Shown: positions 26,603 to 35,626 of the stretch, one piece after another
How the letters are laid out: each line of letters opens with the position of its first letter
Numbering within the stretch: the first letter of the stretch is position 1
Assembly (NCBI GenBank): GCA_021829645.1
Contig: JAKBPI010000017.1
Span: 1-50,618 of the forward strand
Direction of reading: 5' to 3'
Origin: Actinomycetes bacterium
Lineage (GTDB): Bacteria > Actinomycetota > Acidimicrobiia > Acidimicrobiales > Bog-793
Length of the DNA: 50,618 nucleotides
Made by a program: the position numbers and the translations under genes
The notes under the pieces: model-generated
Told to the model about the DNA's origin: nothing
Databases searched by the model: none
The model's input: the letters and a program-made list of their open reading frames with translations, nothing else

Positions 26603-27379
26603 TTACGGGGTTACAACCACCAGACTGGGATCCCTTAAATCTATTTCACGATCTTTATTGATATTTGTTTTTGCCATAATAGTCGCTAAAGCAATCCACT
26701 TTTCCCTCAGATTAAAAGAATTCCCAAAAACGACCTCTGTCCCGTTTCTCAACATCAGCCTGATGCCGGATCCCCCTGAGTCGGCAACACTGCTTATGTC
26801 TCCCGCAAGAGAAGCGGGCATGGTGTTTACGACTGCCACTTCAGGAGACAGTAGGGATGATAAGTGATTTAACCCGGAATTGGTCAGAGAAGGCTTTTGA
26901 GGCAAGATAAACTGTAACCCGGAAGATGTGGCCGGCGATCCTGTCAGTATTTTACCGTTTGATCCAACGGTTGCATCGGAACCGTTGGATAGATGCACGA
27001 CTCCGATAGGAGTAGCCTCTTTCACCCTTATCACCACCTTTGCAGGCCAAGAGACGCTGACAGCAGCTTTTTCAATCCAAGGACTACGTTCCAAAAGATT
27101 CGTAATCCCGCCTGGATTTACATCCAATAATGGCGTTGAGTCGGACAGGTTGGCAATAGCAAGTATTTGACTTTTTGAAAGGTAACGAGAACCGCTTACC
27201 TGAATCGTACGAGCCGCAAAAAGAGGCGAATATAAAAGCGCCAAAGCCACTGCTGCGATGAGGATTACACCAATGACACTGACAATCACGACTTTACCTT
27301 TCTTGCCCACGAAGGGTGATTTTTTAAAGGTGTCAGATGGTGATACATAAGTTGACCTTGGTAAAGTTTGAGAACCCAT
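26603..27379 (-). CDS. ftsQ: Cell division protein FtsQ/DivIB
   Basis: A bitopic divisome protein that links FtsB/FtsL to the ring. The 258-residue protein has a short cytosolic N-terminus, one transmembrane helix (about 30-52), a POTRA domain (about 57-125, [16 protein letters not shown]) and the beta domain. Length is normal. It is separated from murB by 128 nt that may hold an internal promoter. Confidence 0.9.
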   Translation of the reverse strand: MGSQTLPRSTYVSPSDTFKKSPFVGKKGKVVIVSVIGVILIAAVALALLYSPLFAARTIQVSGSRYLSKSQILAIANLSDSTPLLDVNPGGITNLLERSPWIEKAAVSVSWPAKVVIRVKEATPIGVVHLSNGSDATVGSNGKILTGSPATSSGLQFILPQKPSLTNSGLNHLSSLLSPEVAVVNTMPASLAGDISSVADSGGSGIRLMLRNGTEVVFGNSFNLREKWIALATIMAKTNINKDREIDLRDPSLVVVTP

Positions 27380-27458
27380 TTATCCTTACCATAATAGTAC
27401 TAACGCAGCAAAATATCCAGAGAAGAAGGCTAGTAATTTTTATGCGCATTGCTTGCAT

Positions 27459-27488
27459 AAAATAAGCCTGAATTTAAACCTATCTCAA
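27459..27488 (-). promoter_or_regulatory. Possible internal promoter for ftsQ-ftsZ
   Basis: On the minus strand TTGAGA (27488-27483) and TATTTT (27464-27459) are separated by 18 nt in the 128-nt gap between murB and ftsQ. Internal ftsZ promoters are common in dcw clusters; the match here is only fair. Confidence 0.35.
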
Positions 27489-27507
27489 TCTATTGCGCGA
27501 TATTTGA

Positions 27508-28470
27508 TTATTGCAAGTTCTCAAAACCTACAAGTTTTACTTCCGGCTCTAAAACTATGCCCGTCTCACGCACCACTTTTTCACGAACTATTTCAATAAG
27601 CTCCAACACATCATCGCTTCTGCCTCCGGTATCTAACTGAAAAAAATTGGCATGCTTATCCGAAACACAAGCCGAACGATGTCTGAATCCTTTCAGTCCC
27701 AGCTCGTCGAGCAATTTCCCCACCGATATACCTTGGGGATTCTTAAAAACCGAACCGGCGTTCTTTCCCCCCGGTTGGTGCTGTCTTCGCCAAGAGACAA
27801 TTTCTTGAATTTCGACAAGTGATCTTTGCGCATCCCCGGGCACAAGGTTGAATACCGCCTCAAGTAGTATTTCTCGACCCGAAAAAGACGAATGTCGATA
27901 CGAAAAAGCCACTTCATCTCTTTGATAAGTGATGAGCTGACCCCCTGCTAAGTCAAACACGTCCATCCGACCGACAACTGTCGCTGTGTCGGAGCCGTGT
28001 CCGCCGGCGTTCATCAAGACAGCGCCGCCACAAGAACCGGGTATGCCGACGGCCCATTCCATACCGGAGAGCCCGGCTGCGGCGCTTTGCCGAGCAATCT
28101 GCGGCAAGGAGGCGGCGGCTCCGCAGGTAAGCGTCAAATCATTTTTGTCTGTCTCGATATACGAAAACTGATCCGACAAAGCACAGCAAATGCCGCTAAA
28201 ACCTTTCTCTGATACCAACGTGTTGGAGCCTTTCCCAAGACACATAACCTCAAGTGAGGACTGCCAAAGGGCATGCGAGAGAACATACAGGTCATCCAAC
28301 TCGTCTATTCTGAAAAAAATTGCAGCAGATCCTCCCGCTCGATAAGTAGTTTTTTCTCCTATTGGTAAATCAAAAAAAACGTTGTCTTTTTTCGCGGCAG
28401 TCAAAACGCTTGCGGCAATTGCCACCTTATCCGTCTGTGTGCTGTTTTTGGCAAGGATTTTTCTGTTCAT
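27508..28470 (-). CDS. murB: UDP-N-acetylenolpyruvoylglucosamine reductase
   Basis: FAD-dependent reductase that makes UDP-MurNAc. Visible parts are the FAD-binding TYRAGGSAAIFFRID, the LGKGSNTLVSEKGF loop, GMEWAVGIPGSCGGAVLMNAG split over the active site, SYRHSSF and NAGSVFKNP with the catalytic Ser, and a final EPEVKLVG. The 320-residue length fits. It lies between murC (49-nt gap) and ftsQ. Confidence 0.95.
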   Translation of the reverse strand: MNRKILAKNSTQTDKVAIAASVLTAAKKDNVFFDLPIGEKTTYRAGGSAAIFFRIDELDDLYVLSHALWQSSLEVMCLGKGSNTLVSEKGFSGICCALSDQFSYIETDKNDLTLTCGAAASLPQIARQSAAAGLSGMEWAVGIPGSCGGAVLMNAGGHGSDTATVVGRMDVFDLAGGQLITYQRDEVAFSYRHSSFSGREILLEAVFNLVPGDAQRSLVEIQEIVSWRRQHQPGGKNAGSVFKNPQGISVGKLLDELGLKGFRHRSACVSDKHANFFQLDTGGRSDDVLELIEIVREKVVRETGIVLEPEVKLVGFENLQ

Positions 28471-28519
28471 ATCTCCGCGTATCTGTCAGTATCTGCACTT
28501 GTCAATCATTCTAGCTGGT

Positions 28520-29911
28520 CTATCCATCAGATGAGTTGCCTGTCCAGCCCCCAATGATCTCCTCCGGCAAACTTGAGAGATCTCCTGCCGAAAGACTCAG
28601 GCAAAGGTCTCCTTCGCACAAAGTGTCTTTGAGCAAGGACACGACTTCTTGTCGGCTGGAGCAATAAAAAACCGGCATATCACTTCGATTCCGACGCACT
28701 GCTGAAGATATTAGCTCACCGGTCACACCCGGTAACGGCTTTTCTCCGGCTGCATAGACGTCGGTTACGATTAACAAATCGGCGTCATTAAAAGCTAAGC
28801 CAAAATCATCTGCCAACAGAGCAGTTCGCGAGTAACGATGAGGCTGAAATACCGTTACAGTGCGGTTAGCACCGAGTTGTTTGGCAGCTGTCAAAGTGGC
28901 TTTTACCTCTCCGGGTAAATGAGCATAATCGTCCACAAAAGTCACACCTTTAGCTTCCCCGCGAAACTCAAAACGTCTTGCTACCCCGGCAAAACGGGCC
29001 AGAGCCGATACGGCATCCTCAAAATCGGCTCCGGCCAGGAGGGAGGCTACTATAGCAGCCGTGGCATTTCTGGCGTTATGCACACCGAATACAGGCATAT
29101 CTACGCGCCCCAAGGACTCCGATTCCAATACGATATCAAAAGCTATGCCGTTCTTCGACGGGGTGAAATTGCGTATTTGATAATCGGCTTCGTCTGAAGT
29201 GCCGTAGTAATAAAGTCGGTCACCCGACAAGCCCATCGAAGTCATAACTTTGTCGTCTGCGCAAAGGACTGCACCCGATACGGCATTGACAATAAAGCGG
29301 CGATAGGCATCTTGCAAGGCATCGAAAGAGCCGTAAAAGTCGAGATGATCTGCCTCGATACTCGTTACCACTGCCACATCTGTCATAAGCCTTAGAAAAG
29401 TCCCGTCGCTTTCGTCTGCTTCTAAAACCAAAAAATTCCCGGTCCCCCAAATGGCATTGCTCCCGATTTCGTTCACGTCACCACCCACAATGAGCGACGG
29501 TGAGAGTCCGGCTTCAGCCAATATCATGCCCAACATGGTAGTGGTGGTGGTTTTTCCGTGCGTACCGGCAACACATAACGAACTTTTCATAGCAGAAATG
29601 GCAGCTAAAATCTCGCTTCTCGGTACAACCGTTACTCCTCTGGCGGTCGCGGCAAGCAGTTCCGGGTTGGAAACCGGCACCGCCGAAGAATAAGTGAGCA
29701 GATCGCTGGAAAGAACATTTTCTTCTCTGTGACCCAAATAAATCTGCATACCCTGAGCTTGTAATCTGTCCAAGATATGACTACTGCGGACATCGCTTCC
29801 GCTCACTTCAAAACCCATAGACTTCAAAACGACCGCTATGGCACTCATCCCGGCTCCGCCTATGCCGACGATATGTATTTTTTGATGATTATTCAAATCA
29901 AGCAAACTCAT
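28520..29911 (-). CDS. murC: UDP-N-acetylmuramate-L-alanine ligase
   Basis: Adds L-Ala to UDP-MurNAc, the first step of the stem peptide. The Rossmann start HIVGIGGAGMSAIA, the ATP loop AGTHGKTTTTTML (about 115-127), EADESDGTFLRL and the HNARNATAA hinge are all clear. At 463 residues it is normal. It is preceded by murG (69-nt gap). The only other stem-peptide ligase in the cluster is MurE. Confidence 0.95.
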   Translation of the reverse strand: MSLLDLNNHQKIHIVGIGGAGMSAIAVVLKSMGFEVSGSDVRSSHILDRLQAQGMQIYLGHREENVLSSDLLTYSSAVPVSNPELLAATARGVTVVPRSEILAAISAMKSSLCVAGTHGKTTTTTMLGMILAEAGLSPSLIVGGDVNEIGSNAIWGTGNFLVLEADESDGTFLRLMTDVAVVTSIEADHLDFYGSFDALQDAYRRFIVNAVSGAVLCADDKVMTSMGLSGDRLYYYGTSDEADYQIRNFTPSKNGIAFDIVLESESLGRVDMPVFGVHNARNATAAIVASLLAGADFEDAVSALARFAGVARRFEFRGEAKGVTFVDDYAHLPGEVKATLTAAKQLGANRTVTVFQPHRYSRTALLADDFGLAFNDADLLIVTDVYAAGEKPLPGVTGELISSAVRRNRSDMPVFYCSSRQEVVSLLKDTLCEGDLCLSLSAGDLSSLPEEIIGGWTGNSSDG

Positions 29912-29980
29912 GGCGCCATCCTCTCCGACATACGATCCACTTTGTTGTAAAAAATTTTTCCCGCATACCTCTAGATACCC

Positions 29981-31315
29981 TCAAACACTACACATCTGAC
30001 TTAACAAATCCGCTATCCGGAAGGCGGCATCCCTCTGTCCCAAATCATAAACAGCAGAAGCCATTTCTCTGCGCTTGACTTCGTCATCTAAAAGAGAGGA
30101 GACGAGATCAAAGAGAATTTCTTCTCGCATATCTTTATCATCCAAACTGATGATGGCACCTTTTTTCTCCATGGCTCTTATGTTTTCCCTTTGGTGATCC
30201 CTTGGAGCATTGGGCAGCGGAACAACCAGAGCAGGAACCCCTATCGCTGCTATTTCAGCTACCGTAGATGCTCCTGCTCTCCCCAAGAAAAGATCTGAAG
30301 CCTCAAGCAATTCAGGCACCATATCTTCATAAGCCGTAATACAATAATGCACGACCGGGCTGTTCGCGCCTAAAGAGCCTTTGGTGTCGGAGAAGGAAAA
30401 AATTACTTTCCTTTTCTTTTCCCCGGCAAGGAAAGGCTTTGGCATCTCAATCTCTTGAACTGCGCCGAACCCACTTAAATTCTCTTTGGCTAAGGCAACA
30501 ATTCGGTCAAAATCTCTTTCTCCGGTGATGTGATAGATAAACAATCTCTTTGATGAGTCGGCTTGTCTTTGGGCCAACCTGACTGCAAGCGAAGGTAATA
30601 CCTTATTGATGCTGTAAGCACCCAGTGAACCGGACATCACCGTAAAGAGAAGCGGATGATAAAACTCTGTCCTGATTTCTCCCAAGCCGGTAAAGAATTT
30701 TTTTATTACCCGTGAAGAGATCTCAGTATCTTCTTGCAACAAAAAATTCTTTTTGCCGGAAGCGTCTGCCCTGACGGGAGTACCCGTTACAACAGCACGC
30801 TTTACTTCGGGTATCGCTTGTGGCACGGTAGTAACGTCTGCGAATTTGCTGACTATTCTGTTAGAAAGCCCCGGAAGGGAGTCAACGTTTACGACCGCCG
30901 TTTTCACCTTAAGCACCAGACCGGCTAAGGCCGGTATCAAACCCGCATATCCCCCAAGCATCACGATGACATCAGGCTTGATACGGTTTAAGTCCCTGAG
31001 AGCTTGCCAAAATGACTTGAAATTGTCAAGCAGCATTCTGAGAACTTTGAAAAAATTCTCCACAGCAACACGACGTGAAAGACCCTTGGTGTCATAAAGC
31101 TTCAAATCAAAACCGGCTTGTGGAACCAAAAATTTTTCCATGCCTTTTGTCGCGCCCACGAACAAAATATCGCTTTTTTGATATCCCAAATCAAGGAGAG
31201 CCGTCGCCACAGCAAGACCCGGAACGATATGTCCGGCTGTACCCCCGCCGACAAAAACAAATTTATAATTCTTTTTCCGGATATCTACGGATATTGCGGT
31301 TTCTGCCAGCATCAT
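29981..31315 (-). CDS. murG: MurG glycosyltransferase, enlarged form
   Basis: Transfers GlcNAc to lipid I to make lipid II on the inner face of the membrane. The N-domain has GGGTAGHIVPGLA (usually GGGTGGH) and LGGYAG. The C-domain has SGSLGA (usually GGSQGA), GRAGASTVAEIAAIGVPALVVPLP and DHQREN. At 444 residues it is about 80 longer than usual: extra sequence lies at about 185-220 and 291-325. The usual HEQN segment reads NVDSLPGLSNR. Catalytic-region residues remain, so it is probably active but divergent. Its ATG overlaps the ftsW stop (ATGA). Confidence 0.85.
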   Translation of the reverse strand: MMLAETAISVDIRKKNYKFVFVGGGTAGHIVPGLAVATALLDLGYQKSDILFVGATKGMEKFLVPQAGFDLKLYDTKGLSRRVAVENFFKVLRMLLDNFKSFWQALRDLNRIKPDVIVMLGGYAGLIPALAGLVLKVKTAVVNVDSLPGLSNRIVSKFADVTTVPQAIPEVKRAVVTGTPVRADASGKKNFLLQEDTEISSRVIKKFFTGLGEIRTEFYHPLLFTVMSGSLGAYSINKVLPSLAVRLAQRQADSSKRLFIYHITGERDFDRIVALAKENLSGFGAVQEIEMPKPFLAGEKKRKVIFSFSDTKGSLGANSPVVHYCITAYEDMVPELLEASDLFLGRAGASTVAEIAAIGVPALVVPLPNAPRDHQRENIRAMEKKGAIISLDDKDMREEILFDLVSSLLDDEVKRREMASAVYDLGQRDAAFRIADLLSQMCSV

Positions 31316-32859
31316 GATCGGTACTTACCCTCAAAGTCTTTGACGGAATAGGGTGATGAAGCCGGCTTATTTGCTTGAACACGATTTTGGCTTACACGAC
31401 TTTTGCGTTCATTCTCCCCGATGTAAGCCGCTATCTCAGTCTTTTTAACCAGACGCTTTTCGTGTACAAGGTAGGTGTACCTACCACCGCCTGCTCCAAA
31501 ACGACTTTTCTTAGGACTGGTAACGGTAAGGGGGTGCCTGGATATGTTTACCAAGACCCCACAGGCCGTCAGCATCACTATCAGAGAGGAGCCTCCGGAA
31601 GAGAAAAACGGTAAGGGAACTCCGGTTTCTGGCAAAATACCTATCACGCCAGCCATGTTCAAGAATGCCTGACCACATATCAATACCACCAGTCCGATAC
31701 CCAGATACGATAAGAAGACATCTCTGGCCGCCAGTGCTGTTTTTATGCCGAGAACAAAAAGAGCCGTAAAAGCTGCCAGTACGGCCAGCGTGCCGACAAC
31801 ACCCATATCGTTTCCGATAACGGAAAATATAAAGTCCGTCTGTGCGTTTGGCAAAAGCCCCCATGCCATCGGAGAGGTAGCAAACCCCACTCCGGCAATA
31901 TGGCCCTGACCCAATGCCAACTGCGACTGGATTAACTGATAGGCAGAACCCTTTGCATTGGCAGAAGGATTGAGAAAAGCAAGCAGTCGATTGAACCTAT
32001 AAGGTTCGATAACGGAAAGCAACGCCACTAGGGCAGCAGAAACAGCCAGCGTGACCAGAAAAATTTTCTTCGGTAAACGTGATACACCCAGTTCCACCAG
32101 ACCTACACCCACGACAATCATCGTGGTTCCTAAATCAGGCTGACGCATGATCAATATGCCGAGCATTACAGCCACAATGGCCAAGGGTGCTACCAAATGT
32201 TTTACATAGCGCTTACTGTTTTCTCTTTTAGTGATCAGATCTGCTGCAAATATGGCAAAAGCCAACTTGGCAAGCTCAGAAGGCTGCACCTCAAAAGGTC
32301 CGATTCCTATCCAACGACTTGCTCCACCCGAAGACTTGGAAATCCCCGGAACCAAAACCACCACAAGCAGAACTCCGGCAATCAGCAAAAGCGGTTTAGC
32401 CAAATCCCTTATTTTCTGCAAAGACATCTTACTGGCTACAAGACAACCGATACCGCCACAAAATACCCACATAACCTGCCTGAGTGCCAAAGAAAATGGC
32501 GACTTGCCGGCAATTGTCGACGTAACGGCAGAAGCCGCAAAAATCATGACGACTCCGAATATGGATAAAATACCTACTAAGAGTATGATCTTTTTAGCTC
32601 TCCTGGCACCGATTTGTCGCAAATTGTATGTTTTTTGCTGATTGCGCAACGCTTGAACTTTGGTATTAGTGACAGATTCTGCCCGCTGCGTGGCTTTAAT
32701 ACCATAAGGAGCTTTGTGTTTTGTCGTCATTTTTTGCGATGCGACTTGCTTTTTCCCTTTTAAGCGATTATCGCCGTCAGGTAAAAGCTTTAGGTATCTT
32801 TCAGAAGTAACCGTCTTCTTGGATGATTTTTTATTCATCCGGTCCAATGTCACCGACAT
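31312..32859 (-). CDS. ftsW: Peptidoglycan polymerase FtsW
   Basis: SEDS-family glycan polymerase of the divisome, paired with FtsI. The first 88 residues are a strongly basic hydrophilic cytosolic extension. About ten membrane helices follow. The catalytic-type aspartate is in PNAQTDFIFSVIGNDMG, and the end of the fold shows GVPLPFFSSGGSSL. A basic tail of about 70 residues ends the protein. The start ATG overlaps the mraY stop by one base (TGATG); an alternative start is Met8. The long N-terminus may bind partners. Confidence 0.93.
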   Translation of the reverse strand: MSVTLDRMNKKSSKKTVTSERYLKLLPDGDNRLKGKKQVASQKMTTKHKAPYGIKATQRAESVTNTKVQALRNQQKTYNLRQIGARRAKKIILLVGILSIFGVVMIFAASAVTSTIAGKSPFSLALRQVMWVFCGGIGCLVASKMSLQKIRDLAKPLLLIAGVLLVVVLVPGISKSSGGASRWIGIGPFEVQPSELAKLAFAIFAADLITKRENSKRYVKHLVAPLAIVAVMLGILIMRQPDLGTTMIVVGVGLVELGVSRLPKKIFLVTLAVSAALVALLSVIEPYRFNRLLAFLNPSANAKGSAYQLIQSQLALGQGHIAGVGFATSPMAWGLLPNAQTDFIFSVIGNDMGVVGTLAVLAAFTALFVLGIKTALAARDVFLSYLGIGLVVLICGQAFLNMAGVIGILPETGVPLPFFSSGGSSLIVMLTACGVLVNISRHPLTVTSPKKSRFGAGGGRYTYLVHEKRLVKKTEIAAYIGENERKSRVSQNRVQANKPASSPYSVKDFEGKYRS

Positions 32860-33899
32860 CAGTGCAAGACCCTAACACTCAAATAGTCTGCATAGAATGC
32901 TCCCAATGCAACTCCGGTGAATAGCGCTGAAATGATCCAAAACCTTACTATAACAGTAGTTTCTGGCCAGCCACCCAGCTCAAAATGGTGATGAATGGGC
33001 GCCATACGGAAAACACGTTTACCAAAACCACGATAAGCGATCACCTGTATCACCACAGATAAGGTGACTATCAGGAAAAGTCCTCCTAAAATTGGTAAAA
33101 GCAAAGCTGTATTTGTTTGCAATGCCAGACAGGCAAGTCCGGTTCCTATGGCTAGCGAACCGGTATCTCCCATAAATATTCTGGCAGGAGCGGCATTCCA
33201 CCATAGAAAACCTACACAGGAACCCGCCAAAGAAGCTGCCACAACGGCCATATCTATAGCGTGCGGTATGGGAACTCTGTATATCGAATAATGACGGGAT
33301 AGCCAGTAACCTATTAGTGCCAAGCCGGTAAAGGCAAAAGCTGAGGATCCGGCCGCCAAGCCGTCCAAGCCGTCTGTCAGATTGACGGCGTTGGATTCTG
33401 AAACTATCACAAAAGTTCCCCAAAGCGTCCAAGCAATAATGGGTAAACCTATGAAAGGAAAATCGAAACGGGTAAAGGAAAGAGTTCTTTCACCATGCGC
33501 ATAATAGGTTGCAGCAAGAGAAAAACCCAGACCTACCAGAATTTGTAGAAATATCTTTGCCTTCTTATTCAGACCCAGACTGCGCTTCCTGGTTACTTTA
33601 ATATAGTCATCTACAAGTCCTATAAGTCCGGAGCCCACGACAGCACAAATCACCAAGACACCCTGACGGGTGAAATCTGCTCCCGTCCCTACGTGACTCA
33701 ATAAATAACCGGCTATTGCTGCAATAATCATCATAATGCCACCCATAGTAGGTGTTCCGGCTTTTACGGCATGTCCGGCCGGACCGTCTTCTCTTATCTG
33801 TTGACCTATGCGTCTACTTTTTAAAAAACGTAAAAATATGGGCGTCCCAAAAGAAGAAACAAGAATGGAAATGCCGCCGGCCGTAAAAATGGCTATCAT
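32859..33899 (-). CDS. mraY: Phospho-N-acetylmuramoyl-pentapeptide transferase
   Basis: Integral membrane enzyme that forms lipid I on undecaprenyl phosphate. Family signatures are GLVDDYIKV, NAVNLTDGLDGLAAG, FMGDTGSLAIG and APIHHHFELGGW. The 346-residue, ten-helix topology is standard. It overlaps murE by 4 nt and ftsW by 1 nt. No murF lies before it and no murD after it. Confidence 0.96.
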   Translation of the reverse strand: MIAIFTAGGISILVSSFGTPIFLRFLKSRRIGQQIREDGPAGHAVKAGTPTMGGIMMIIAAIAGYLLSHVGTGADFTRQGVLVICAVVGSGLIGLVDDYIKVTRKRSLGLNKKAKIFLQILVGLGFSLAATYYAHGERTLSFTRFDFPFIGLPIIAWTLWGTFVIVSESNAVNLTDGLDGLAAGSSAFAFTGLALIGYWLSRHYSIYRVPIPHAIDMAVVAASLAGSCVGFLWWNAAPARIFMGDTGSLAIGTGLACLALQTNTALLLPILGGLFLIVTLSVVIQVIAYRGFGKRVFRMAPIHHHFELGGWPETTVIVRFWIISALFTGVALGAFYADYLSVRVLH

Positions 33900-35626
33900 C
33901 GGTTCCCGTCTTTCTGTCCAAAACCATCAGCAAGATTGTAAAACGATTCTCTTTGCTGCCTACCGAAAGCAAGCGTACTACTGGGCCAAACAACCGGTTC
34001 GGCAAACGGATCAGCGGTCATGGCTAAAAATTCGCTAACGGTTTTTCTGTCGTCACAGGGAAATACCTTATCCCCTATTTGCTGCGTAGACTCATGGCCT
34101 TTACCCGCGATCAAAACCAAATCACCTTGTTTGGAAGTCTGAAGGGCCAGTCGAATGGCTTTTGCCCTATCCGGTTCCACCACGAGTTCAACCTTAGAAG
34201 AAGTGTTAATGCCCGCCAGTATTTGATCTATGATCGCTATAGGATCTTCAGTCCTGGGGTTATCGGAAGTTAATATAATTCTGTCGGCGTACATTGAGGC
34301 TATCTGTCCCATAATCGGCCGCTTTCCTTTATCTCTGTCGCCACCACAGCCAAATACAACCGTCAAAAGCGCTTCTGCATCCTTCAGTGTTGTACCGGCA
34401 GCAATTAAAACCTTCTGTAAAGCATCTGGCGTATGGGCAAAGTCCACAACTATTCTTACTCCGTTATCGGCTTCTATTTGCTCGAACCTACCGGGCACGG
34501 CATAAGCTGCAGATATCCCAGCCACTATGTCTTTTGTGGAAATCCCAATCACTTTTGCTGTCGTGGCAGCAGCCAAAGCATTTTCTACATTAAAAGCTCC
34601 GCCTAGGGCTAAACGGACTCTATAACCATCAAAAATAAAGGTTGTGATGGCAGGACCTATTTCCAACTCTTTAGCATCAGTAATACTGTAAGATACCGTT
34701 TCAATCCCGGCAGACTCTATGAGTTGCCTTCCATAGCGGTCATCGGCATTGACAACACCCGCCTTTGATAAATTCTCCGAGAATAATTTGGCTTTTGCCT
34801 GGAAGTAGTCTTCCATGGAACCGTGGTAATCCAAATGATCCTGACTGAGATTGGTGAATATAGCGACGTCGAAGTGCATACCATATACCCTGTTTTGAGC
34901 AAGCGCATGTGAGGTCACTTCCATAACACAGGCTTTATAACCCGCTTCTTTGTAGGTTGCCAAAGCCTTTTGCAACTCGGGTGATTCCGGTGTAGTTCTC
35001 GCCCCATCTAAGGTTCCGATGACACCCGTTGGGATACCGGCAGCTTCCAAAATGGATTTTAATATAAAAGTGGTAGTAGTCTTACCATTTGTACCTGTCA
35101 CCCCCACTGTCAGCATAGACTGGGAAGGGTCATTGTAAAAAGCACAAGCGGCCTGAGCCATGGCAATTCGCGCTTTCCCTCTTTCCACGATGATCTGCAC
35201 GGGAGAAAAATCCGTGACTCTGGCTTGATCGGCGCCATCGCAGTATGCCCCATTTTCTAAATCAATAGGATTTTCCGTATAAATAGCCGCCCCATAATTT
35301 TCTTTAGCAGAGGAAATATTTGGCAACACGGAGTGTTCGCATATAAAAGCAACCGCACCTCTCGCCATAGCCAGTCTTGCAAAGTCGTGCCCATCAAAAT
35401 GCGTTCCCGGCAGACAACAATAAATAGATCCGGGCACGACTTCTCTGTGATGCCAGACTATAGAAGTAATCTCTGCCGCGTTTTTCAAGTCCCCTAAAAC
35501 GGCTAAATGATCGATTCTTTGTAACAGAGCTTCTAATTTCATAGTCTTACCAGCCTCAGCTTTTTTAGCCAGAGCAATTAAATCCTTTTTCGATCTAATA
35601 ACATTCCCGACAGTAAGAATAGTCAT
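33896..35626 (-). CDS. murE: UDP-MurNAc-tripeptide synthetase (meso-DAP type)
   Basis: Adds the third stem-peptide residue. The ATP loop GVTGTNGKTTTT, the EVTSHALAQNRVYG block and the carbamylated-lysine region are visible. The specificity motif SDNPRTEDP is the DNPR signature of meso-diaminopimelate enzymes. The start at ATG 35626 gives a 4-nt overlap (ATGA) with the ftsI stop and 576 residues. An internal ATG at 35542 (MKLEALLQRI) would match the usual MurE N-terminus better; both are possible. The C-terminal 35 residues (after about 540) are an unusual extra tail. Confidence 0.93.
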   Translation of the reverse strand: MTILTVGNVIRSKKDLIALAKKAEAGKTMKLEALLQRIDHLAVLGDLKNAAEITSIVWHHREVVPGSIYCCLPGTHFDGHDFARLAMARGAVAFICEHSVLPNISSAKENYGAAIYTENPIDLENGAYCDGADQARVTDFSPVQIIVERGKARIAMAQAACAFYNDPSQSMLTVGVTGTNGKTTTTFILKSILEAAGIPTGVIGTLDGARTTPESPELQKALATYKEAGYKACVMEVTSHALAQNRVYGMHFDVAIFTNLSQDHLDYHGSMEDYFQAKAKLFSENLSKAGVVNADDRYGRQLIESAGIETVSYSITDAKELEIGPAITTFIFDGYRVRLALGGAFNVENALAAATTAKVIGISTKDIVAGISAAYAVPGRFEQIEADNGVRIVVDFAHTPDALQKVLIAAGTTLKDAEALLTVVFGCGGDRDKGKRPIMGQIASMYADRIILTSDNPRTEDPIAIIDQILAGINTSSKVELVVEPDRAKAIRLALQTSKQGDLVLIAGKGHESTQQIGDKVFPCDDRKTVSEFLAMTADPFAEPVVWPSSTLAFGRQQRESFYNLADGFGQKDGNR

